Of a DNA stretch of 64,000 bases, positions 49,201 to 57,374 are shown piece by piece. The stretch comes from Mya arenaria (lineage: Eukaryota; Mollusca; Bivalvia; Myida; Myidae). The position numbers and the translations under genes were made by a program. The notes below the pieces were generated by a model. It saw only the letters and a program-made list of their open reading frames with translations, made no database searches and had not been told where the DNA came from. How positions within the stretch are numbered: the first letter of the stretch is position 1; each line of letters opens with the position of its first letter. The stretch spans positions 20,143,045 to 20,207,044 of the forward strand of contig NC_069127.1 in NCBI RefSeq assembly GCF_026914265.1. The letters are read 5' to 3'.

Positions 49201-49902
49201 ACGGAAAAAGGCAGCGAAAACACCAATCTACTTATGTGGAACTTATGTGGAACATGTGGCGATGAATGTGTACAAGACCGTGTTCTGTGGCAACGACTGA
49301 GAAGGGGGCGAATAACAGCCACAACAGCACATGATGTTCTGACCTTAAAGCAAGCAACAACAAAGTCAAATGTGCTGAAGAAAATAATGAAATACCATGA
49401 GTGTGACCTTTCACGTCTTGATGCCATTAAGTTTGGCAGACAGCACGAAGAAACAGCAAGATCAATGTATAGTGATAAAATGAGGCAAAGTCATGAACAC
49501 TTTAATGTATCTGATTGTGGGCTTTTTGTTGACAGCACATTCCCATTGTTTGCAGCTACACCCGATGGACTCAGGGAATGTTCATGTCATGACAAGGGGC
49601 TTGTAGAGAACAAGTGCTGATACAAACATAGAGACTCAAAAATAGACATTAAGGATCAGACTTTCTTCCTTAATAGTGACAATAAACTGAAAACTAACCA
49701 CCGCTACTATTCACAAATTCAGTTTCAAATGTATGTTTCTGGGAAGACATTTTGCGATTTTGTGGTGTTCACATACAAAGGAATAGTAATACAGACTGTA
49801 CCCTATGATCCCGAGTTTGTAAATAGGTTAATTAAAAAGTGTACAGATTTTGCGATAAATGATCTTGTACCTGAGATTATTCAACACAAGTTGAACATGT
49901 AA
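46201..49902 (+). pseudogene. SAP-like / SWIM zinc-finger / double YqaJ-nuclease gene, decayed
   Basis: Exon 1 is 46201-46263 (MDELSDMTLDQFNLW ... HTLK, donor GTATAT). Exon 2 is about 46920-46980 (NGTFEELAAR, one base short). Exon 3 starts at 47360 (AFCAWEKGIPVD). The first two exons together resemble a SAP-type helix-extended DNA-binding motif. Then come the SWIM finger (CTCTAGMYGTCNH, about 47825-47865) and two YqaJ/lambda-exonuclease-like domains. The first, about 48350-48900, has RNGRITAS, KHGIALEAFA and CEIKC. The second, 49270-49902, has LRRGRITAT, FGRQHEETA, AATPDGL, VENKC and YYSQIQFQMY. D ... E-x-K is the metal-binding nuclease signature. There are at least five breaks: a frameshift in exon 2, frameshifts near 47430 and 47560, and stops at about 48200, 48786 and 49159. 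AATAAA is at 50125. It converges on the THAP/DDE transposase gene. Confidence 0.85.
46264..46919. other. Intron 1 of the SWIM/YqaJ gene
   Basis: Between donor GTATAT and the weak acceptor before 46920. AT-rich, with no element recognised; the - strand frame at 46979-46767 overlaps exon 2 and is a shadow. Confidence 0.5.
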
Positions 49903-50124
49903 AAAGAATTTAACCTTGTGAAATATAAAATGTCCTAACTGTTTTTGACTGTATTCTTCGAATTGTTGTATTAAGCTTTCAGGATTGTTCAATACTATGC
50001 CTTTACCTTATTTTATTATGTACTTAATTTTCATTGTATTGTGAAGCTTGATATTTTTTACTCCTTTGCAAAAAGCATTGTTTGTAGTTTGTATTTTTGT
50101 TCCATTTTTATATGATAACATGTA

Positions 50125-50130
50125 AATAAA
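50125..50130 (+). terminator. Polyadenylation signal AATAAA
   Basis: It lies 223 bases past the last stop codon of the YqaJ gene, on the same strand and before the convergent transposase gene. Confidence 0.5.
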
Positions 50131-51174
50131 GAGATTACATCAAAATTGTGTTTCTCTTTTAGCTCACACTCTCATATAAATAAAGGTTGATTTTTACACT
50201 TTTTTACATTTAATAATGTTGTAAGGCCATCCTTAAATAGTGTTCGTTTTTCAGGCCATGTTGGAACAAAAGAGGAACAACAATTTATATATTTTACTTT
50301 GTCATTTCTTCATAGTCTGTCAGATGACTGCAAATAAATATTTGTTTAATTTGGCCATATAGAAAACAAAAACAAAAGAAGATAAAGTTCATTCTCATTT
50401 TAATACTTCCAGTGACTTCATTTAAATTAGCTTCCAATAAGTTACATGTATAAGAAATATACCATTTATCAAGCATTAAACAGCACATTCAAAAGCACAT
50501 TATAAGCATACATAAGTTATAAATATGTCTTTGAGTAGTAAATAATTTAAGCTTCCTGCTTTTAGCATTAACATTAATGTACACTAATTAACATGAACAT
50601 AAAAGTTACTTCACAAGTTTGGGGAGAAGGTTTGTGAAAGCCGCACAAATTGTCAAAATAGAATCTGCGTGTCTAATTAAAAAAATAGGCAAGGTGTTTT
50701 TCAAATTTTGAAATCTTTTTACACGCTCAATTGCCCTCTCAACATGTATGCCAGACTTTGAGAGTCTTCTCACACATTCCACTTCCCTCTGTGAGAACTG
50801 ACTTTTCCCTTTCGCAAATGGTGGTATTGCCAGAGATGCTCCATGGGCTGCTAGTTCATAGCAATGAGGAAGCCCCTATCGGCAAGAACAAGGTCACCTA
50901 CTTCTAGAAGCTCATAGAATCCAGATCGTGCTGTGATCTCCTTGTCAGATACTCGCCCGCCCCAGCACTTCGATAGGAAACTAACTGATCCATAGGGTGT
51001 TATGCCGATTAGGAATTTCAGGGTATTGTGACTTTTATAGTTAGACCATGTAGAAGCCCTAGCATCAAGATTTGTTGGCCTTTGAATGAAAATCTCACTA
51101 CAGTCAATAATTACACGACACTTTTTGTAGTTCTTTTTGAATGTTCTTGGCATATTTTTCATAATACACTCATT

Positions 51175-52915
51175 CCAGCTAAAGTGCGACATTTGATGTC
51201 TTCAGGGTTTAAAACAGCACACACTAAAATATTGGCACCTAATCGAATTTTAACGGGCAAATTCAGGTTTAGTAAACTGACTAGAAAAAAAACGATATGC
51301 AACATGAACAGGTATATATTGTTACTTGTTACATAAATATAGTCTGAAATTTGGATGTTAACAAAAATTGTGTGTCTTCGCCAAATTTGTTTTCTTATAC
51401 TGCGTTTATTTTTTGAAGGATATAAGGTTTTTAAGATTGCTTACCTTTTAAAAATCGTAAATGCATTGATATACTTTGAAAAAAAAAACATTGTGAAGGT
51501 AGCGTACATCAGTTCTCTAAAAATAGCTGATATCTGGATGTCTTCAAAATTGAAACCAGTTACGAGTCATGTTGTTTAGAATGCCTGTATGAATGCAAGA
51601 TTGTTTTAATTGTTTGTTAGATACATTTAAAATAAACCTTTTATATCACAATAAAGTTATAACAACACTTTTCCGATAACACTTTGATTTTAAATTCAAG
51701 AATTGTTATCAAATTTTAAATTTATTGGCGTAATAATTCAAAAATCATTTACGAGACAATTCAGAAACAAGTACACTTGCTAGTGTTGGACAAGAACGCA
51801 TATCACTGATAGCACTTAATAGGGGTTGTTTTTAAATAAAAATACTACTTTTATCATCTTTAGGTTATATAATTTGCCACTAAAGCAATTAAATGTTATT
51901 TCAAAACCATTTACGAGCCACCAGTTACGAGTCAAGTAAAACAATTATGTTGGTTCTAAATTGTTTCTTTCTGCTTAAAACATTCTGTTTGTGTTTTTTT
52001 GTGTAATGACGTCATGTATGAGTTGTGCATGATGTCATAACTTTGGATCCGCCATTTTCTGGAAGTGGATTTTCACAATAACAAAAAAGCGAAGGGTAAG
52101 TGTCTTTCTTTGTATCCTGTTTTTATTTTTTATTTTTAATTATGGAATTTATAAGACAATTTTCAAATTAAACTCTAAATATTTTTACTAAGTAAAAAAA
52201 CTTAGAAAAATTATTAACTGTATGAAATGAATGCTGATTAAGTTGTGTCCCGTAAATGGTCGTTTCGTCCCGTAACTGGTCATATTTTAAATTCATGTTT
52301 CTACTGGGCATTGTTGGTTTAAAAAAGAGTTTTTGGTCGTTATCTTTTATTCCAAGGGGTAAAGAATAATAGTATAGCAATGATACACCATTATATTGTT
52401 ACAAGCTTGTGAATTAATAACAAAAATGTTCACAAATGACAACTAAAAAAAATATTTTTATTGTAGAATGGCAAAGTCAAAGGCCCAAAGAATGAAGGAA
52501 TATCGAGCAAGAAAAAAGGCTGAATTGGGCAAAGAGTGGTTTAAGCGAGAAAACCAACGAGTAAAGGGATATTTTGTACCAATATCAGAGTTGAGCGAAG
52601 AGACGCAGGCTCATAAAAGACAATTAAACAGGAAGCATTGTGAAACGTATAGAAAGAAACGTAAGATAATTGCCCACGAGGAAAACACACAGGAGGTTGG
52701 AGAAAGCAGTCAGAATATTGATTCACTTGAAGATGAAAATGGTGTTTCAAGCAGTACTGTCAGTACAGCAAATGAACAGTCTTTAACAGTCAAGATGAAT
52801 TTTGGGATGCCAAAAGAATCAAGTAGACAGTCACGCGGGCGAAAAAGAGTGTCTAGAGCGCTGGCCAAGCAGTATCGAAAAAATGAGACACTACAAGACG
52901 AAAATGAAGCATCTT
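51175..52915 (+). mobile_element. Foreign 1.7-kb segment inside the transposase gene
   Basis: It interrupts the transposase between LLQWPSK and IMKNMPR and carries a + strand promoter-proximal gene fragment (see 52467). Before the gene, the word 'ttacgag' recurs (51561, 51754, 51912, 51926; 'cagttacgagtca' twice). No terminal inverted repeat or clear target duplication was found, so the mechanism is unknown. Confidence 0.5.
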
Positions 52916-52974
52916 TTGAAGGCCATTGCAAAAGAAATTTGAGTCGTTTTGCGAGATTAGGCAAGCTTTGAGTC
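52060..52974 (+). pseudogene. Basic Lys/Arg-rich protein gene, 5' part only
   Basis: A non-coding first exon ending at 52093 (aag|GTAAGT) and an acceptor 'ttttattgtag' at 52466 flank an ATG at 52468. The frame begins MAKSKAQRMKEYRARKKAE and continues FVPISELSEETQAHKRQLNR, CETYRKKRK. It then turns acidic/Ser-rich and basic again (SRGRKRVSRALAKQYRK). The N terminus resembles a widespread, uncharacterised invertebrate family starting with an 'R-x-KEYRARKKAE' basic helix, possibly DNA-binding. From about 52916 the frame runs into antisense transposase sequence and ends at 52971, so the real C terminus is missing. It is intact up to that junction. Function unknown. Confidence 0.6.
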
Positions 52975-54519
52975 AACAATCTTGACACCTGTGTTGGGCA
53001 TGTCTGGAATCTCATAGCAAGGTCATTATTAGTGAGATTTAACTTAAGTTTCATCAACACCATTAGCAGTACATTGCCCCGGCAAAGCTTTCCGGTTGGT
53101 TTTATGACATCAGATACTGTTGCCAGAAGCCAGGTAAACATTGTCATTGATTGCAGACCAGTCAATGTTGATACCTCACGGTTGCCAAGGTTCTTGTATG
53201 AAAAGTTTGTTTTCTTTATCTGCTCTTTTAAGTCTCTATTTTCACACATAAGGCGCTGATGATCCTTCTGCAGGGACGTATAGTCTGCCTTTAGGTTGTC
53301 AAGCTCTTCCTGGATGGGATCAGGTCCTGGATCTGTGCCTGCAAGTATGAAATGACTTGTGCTTTAGGCATATATACAGCTGCAGTCTGTGTGTGTGGAC
53401 AGTTCTGGATTTATTATGTATGCATGTCTTTAATTAGCCTTCTATATAATTCTTAGTGTGATAGGATGCTAAGTTATTTTTTTAAGTACATAAAGTTTAA
53501 AGCCTAATCTAATACCTTGGTCAAACGATTGAGGTAGATCATGTCCTAACATCAGGAGTTCCTCAGCAATTTCGTCTTGGTCATTGGCTGGTTGGCGGTT
53601 TTCTTTGTCATTTGGTGTTAAGTCAAGTCTGCGTCTCTGGAGGCGCTTGAACCTATCTGCTCGTGCAGGAGTCTGCTCAGGCTGCTTGGCTGTGGTAGCG
53701 AAACTGAATACACTCGGTATGTAATCCTGGTGATATTGGTCCTTGGACGGTGTTCCTGCCAATGTATAACAAATTATGGGTCAATACTAAACTGCTGACC
53801 GATTAGCTGACCATATAGAAATAGAAGAGAGTTGCTGACCAATTGCTGACCATATAGACAAAGAAGGAAAACAATTGAAAAAAAAAAGTTTAGATATTTA
53901 AGATCTTTCAAGACATATTATGTTAAATTTATTTTATATACTCCTTAAAAGTGTAAGAATAGACGGATGTTTGTCGGGTTTTTTTGGAGGGGAAATTACA
54001 TTTCAATGAAATGAATTGAGTTATTTTTTTCTGGGTTGTTGAAAATATGTGAAAAATATCACGGTTTTAATTACGATGTACAGTACAATTATTTGAAAGC
54101 AATATTTTTAATTGTTAATGTAGCTTTAAATGTTAGCTTCATTACCTGTGAAAAACTATCTGCACTACATTAAAGAACGATCAAAAGAATGGTGTTTGCC
54201 AAATCGGTATTGATCATTTTAATTAAGAAATTATTTCTCTTTAATCTGTTGTATGTTCTAAGTTATTTTGTGAATAATAAGGCAATGATAGGCAAACTGT
54301 TGCTAATGATTAAAGTTTGATAAGTATATATTTCATTTAATTGGTCGAGAATATCACTTTCATAGTCGTTGCAAAATTAACTCCGAAATATTGCCGTATT
54401 TTTCATTATTTTTCTGTAATTTGTGTGATTCCATTTGTAAATTTAAAAGGATTTTGTCTAGTGCAGTTTTGCGTGCTCATATAGTTAAATATAGTGAAAT
54501 ATCTTTTTAGCTGGACTTT

Positions 54520-54726
54520 GTGTTTTCTAATAGTTTCATTATGGCTTTGATTGTTGGACATTCGCAGGCGAAATACTTAGGCAATTTAACCAAGTGTCCC
54601 GTGTTTTCATACTCTGGATTTAAAGCGCGTGATTTCCTGGATAAAAGTTTGAAATTTTATCCGTTGGTGCCAAAGGAGTCGATAAGTGAGAAAGAAGATT
54701 ATTATATTTACTCAATATGCGTATAG
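54520..54726 (+). pseudogene. Short frame resembling the start of an SGNH-like domain
   Basis: The frame reads ALIVGHSQAKYLGNL followed by VFSYSGFKARDFL. This recalls the first block of SGNH-type hydrolase folds (G-D-S-x-x-K-Y), but with His in place of the Asp, and nothing downstream matches. 68 codons, inside the long-TIR element. Probably a captured or decayed fragment; weak call. Confidence 0.3.
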
Positions 54727-55085
54727 GAAAACTCGATATTGAAAAGTTGCTGACCAATTTCTTAGCTGACCAATGTAACGTATAAGGAAACCCGATATTG
54801 GAAAGTTGTACTGTTTCTATATGGTCAGTCAACTTCACGGTTCACTGCATAGTGCTGACCAATGTAACGTATAGGAAAACTTGGTATTGAAAAGTTACTG
54901 ACCAATTTCTTAGCTGACCAATGTTACGTATGGGGAACTCGATATTGCAAAGTTGTACTGTTTCTATATGGTCAGTCAACTTCACGGTTCACTGCATAGT
55001 GCTGACCAATGTAACGTATAGGAAAACTCGATATTGAAAAGTTACTGACCAAATTCTTAGCTGACCAATGTAAATATAAGGAAAA
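54720..55085. repeat. GCTGACCAATGT sub-terminal repeats
   Basis: A ~70-bp block ('gctgaccaatgtaacgtata', 'aactcgatattg', 'agttactgacca') is repeated about five times. A longer 120-bp period includes 'tatggtcagtcaacttcacg'. These words match the element's terminal repeats and may be transposase-binding sites. Confidence 0.75.
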
Positions 55086-55105
55086 TGGACTATGATATAT
55101 TTATC

Positions 55106-55112
<7 letters not shown>

Positions 55113-55171
<59 letters not shown>
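55113..55171. repeat. (TA)n microsatellite
   Basis: Almost pure TA for about 59 bases. Confidence 0.97.
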
Positions 55172-55173
<2 letters not shown>

Positions 55174-55223
55174 CTCACAACATTGATACTGCGATTTCTG
55201 CCATTGATATAATGCCGACGAGC

Positions 55224-55345
55224 ACAGCGGAGAGCACACCCGGCAGTGATCTACCACCAAAGGCAGCGGGCCTACCATCGGGTATTTGCTCAGCGGAGAG
55301 CACACCCGGCAGTGATCTACCACCAAAGGCAGCGGGCCTACCGGC
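55224..55345. repeat. 65-bp direct duplication
   Basis: 'cagcggagagcacacccggc' through 'ggcagcgggcctacc' is present twice in tandem (from 55224 and 55289). GC-rich, unlike its surroundings. Confidence 0.85.
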
Positions 55346-55639
55346 GATTCGTCACGTATGGTCTACTGTCCGCAAGTCGCCTCGGAGTAGAGTTCGTTCT
55401 TCGACATGCAAGGCTACTACGAAGGGCAACACACGAGAGGCGTTCATACTTAAAGCACTCACGGAACGGTCCGCTTACGAGGTTAGCAGGGACCTGCATT
55501 CAGCACCACTTCACTAAAGCTCAGAGAACATTTAGTATTCTGTTTAGAAAATCAAGAGATGTCCAAATTCCCAATAACAACAAAGTGGATTAGTGGAAGG
55601 CGGAAAAAACAAAAAATCATTTCAATAGAAAATTTTTGT

Positions 55640-55787
55640 GTGTGTATTTACCTGCCTGCTTAAGTTAGGTGATCAAGTACAGTGTAACAAGTGTTCCCAA
55701 TGGTTTCATAAACATTGCGTAAAAGCACCAGTCGATATATCACATGTAGATGTTGAATTCATATGCCCAAAATGTTCTAAATGATTT
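55640..55787 (+). pseudogene. PHD-like zinc-finger fragment
   Basis: The frame reads GDQVQCNKCSQWFHKHCV ... VEFICPKCSK then stop, the second half of a PHD finger (C-x2-C ... W-F-H-x2-C ... C-x2-C). The first Cys pair (CVC) lies just upstream, probably shifted by one base. PHD fingers bind histone tails; here it is most likely a decayed transposon gene end. Confidence 0.6.
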
Positions 55788-55800
55788 AAAAAAACATCAA

Positions 55801-55812
55801 GCAGTCAGTCAG

Positions 55813-55855
<43 letters not shown>

Positions 55856-55860
55856 GTCAA
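55801..55860. repeat. (ATCA)n / (GTCA)n microsatellite
   Basis: About fourteen tetranucleotide units, with further scattered 'atcaatca' words up to 56010. Confidence 0.95.
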
Positions 55861-57374
55861 CACATCAATCCTTGTTTAACTGAATATTTCATTATTCATT
55901 CATCAAGCACACTGTAACATATGCTTCGTTCACTTATTCACTAGCACACCCATTCAATCAATCACTCACTATCAATAACTCTTTCACTCACACAAGCAAT
56001 CTATCAATCAATCACTACTCACTAGATCATTCACTCAAACAAAAATGGGACGTGGTGTGGCATGGATGTAGACAGTTTTCTTTCTATCTTTTAATGATAA
56101 AAAGACATCTATCTGCAACGAAACGCTCTTGGAATAACAAAAAAGAACAGTCGTCAATTCAATTAATCATTTCATATAACAGTAAAACATTTAAAACAAA
56201 AAACAAACAGAAAAACTTTAAAAAAATCCATCTTTGTTCATATGGTCAGCAATTCGTCAGCAAATCTCATCTATTCCTATATGGTCAGCTAATCGGTCAG
56301 CAGTTTAGCACGACCCCAAATTATGTATATATAATATGAAGTTATAATTATTATTCACCTGTTGAACACTATGTCATAATATTCTTTTAGGGTCTAACCA
56401 TTGATACCAAAACTGTAACAATTAAGCCAGCATTCTATACAGATAATACAAACATATCCCGGATACTGTACTTTACTACCAATTATTTTTGTCTGGTAGT
56501 AAATCTACTGGTACAGTACCATTTTTACATCTCGAACACGAAAATGGGATGATAATTAAAACATGATACTGTAGTACTTAAAACAATAACATAATTACTT
56601 AGTACCTTCGGCGAAATGCATGCTGCAAAGACGGTCATGATCCGAAGGCTCCCACAACTTAACATGTTGACGGTCGCTCAGGCTTCTTCTCCCAATAGCG
56701 AGTAACCACTTCAAAAATATTTTTCTTTAGGAAATCTAAAGAAACGAACTCCAGAATCTTTCACAAAACGTTGTGTGCACCCTGGTGCAGAACAACTAGT
56801 CGGCATTCTGAGTTTTTGTTTACACTTTCTATAAATAACGCTGTCAAAAGATCCCGCAATATTCACGCTCTGATTGTAAATAACAATGGCGGTGTTTTGC
56901 CAACCTGTATTCGAGGCCGACCAGCAGGTGCGTGTGACGTCACGCTTCAATGTGCCTGTACCATCAGCCTGAAAAAAAGACGTAAAGGTGATGGAACCAG
57001 TATTTTTTCTGTTCATAAACTATATTGAGCGCGTGCATGCCGGACACCAGCGTCATCAGAGCGTGACGATACGGAAGAATGAAATTTAAACTATGAAATG
57101 CGGCGAAATAGCGCCCTACTATTTATTAAAATAATTCAAAATATGCTTATAAGCAATTACTATAAATACTTTTGGTAAACTCAAAAACACAAATAAAACA
57201 TATTTCTATAGATTGTCTGAGATATATACTTTGTTTTCACTTGTTTATTAAAGATATTCATACGCATTGTTTACCTTTCATACGAAGGTCACACTTGACA
57301 GTTAGTAGTTGTCATTTTAGGCTTTACAATTTCAATGCTATTTAGATGTTTGACAGTTGTTGATCGGATAGAAA

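Larger units (their letters stand above)
53778..56316. mobile_element. 2.54-kb element with ~85-bp terminal inverted repeats
   Basis: The left arm (53778-53865) and right arm (56230-56316) are near-identical inverted copies: 'gggtc' then 'ctaaactgctgaccgattag', 'ctgaccatatag', 'attgctgaccatat'. The flanks are caaattat at 53770-53777 and 56317-56324, an 8-bp target duplication. Sub-terminal GCTGACCAAT/GCTGACC words recur through 54720-55080. Contents are a short + frame with a GHSQAKYL stretch (54541), a 65-bp duplication, a (TA)n tract and a PHD-like finger. No recognisable transposase remains. It sits in intron 1 of the ISL2EU-like transposase, so it inserted later. Confidence 0.88.
50606..56790 (-). 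pseudogene. THAP / coiled-coil / DDE_Tnp_4 transposase gene (ISL2EU-like), broken
   Basis: Exon 1 (56790-56606) encodes a THAP zinc finger: MPTSCSAPGC, RFFRFPK, WLLAIGR, CSMHFAEG (C2-CH), with a frameshift in a T run near 56728. Exon 2 (53755-53516; DYIPSVF, basic and polar) and exon 3 (from 53338) join in phase. Exon 3 has a coiled coil (EELDNLKADYTSLQKDHQRL) and the HTH_Tnp_4 helices (MKLKLNLTNNDLAMRF, VSRLL), and stops being homologous after LLQWPSK at about 52910. The catalytic part resumes at about 51175: [12 protein letters not shown] (Asp), [10 protein letters not shown] (Asp), then after a one-base frameshift at about 50865 HGASLAIPP, IHVERAIERV (Glu) and a normal end at 50606. The 1.7 kb between 51175 and 52910 is foreign. 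Intron 1 holds a 2.54-kb element. Transposase of an ISL2EU/IS4EU-type DNA transposon. Confidence 0.85.

Noticed and set aside
55092-55593. 141- and 115-codon + strand frames
   Set aside because: Start inside the (TA)n tract and run through a 65-bp duplication; no domain visible.
45600-57080. Terminal inverted repeats of the ISL2EU-like locus
   Set aside because: Only short, unconvincing matches ('gcgccct', 'ttccgtat') between the two flanks; boundaries left open.
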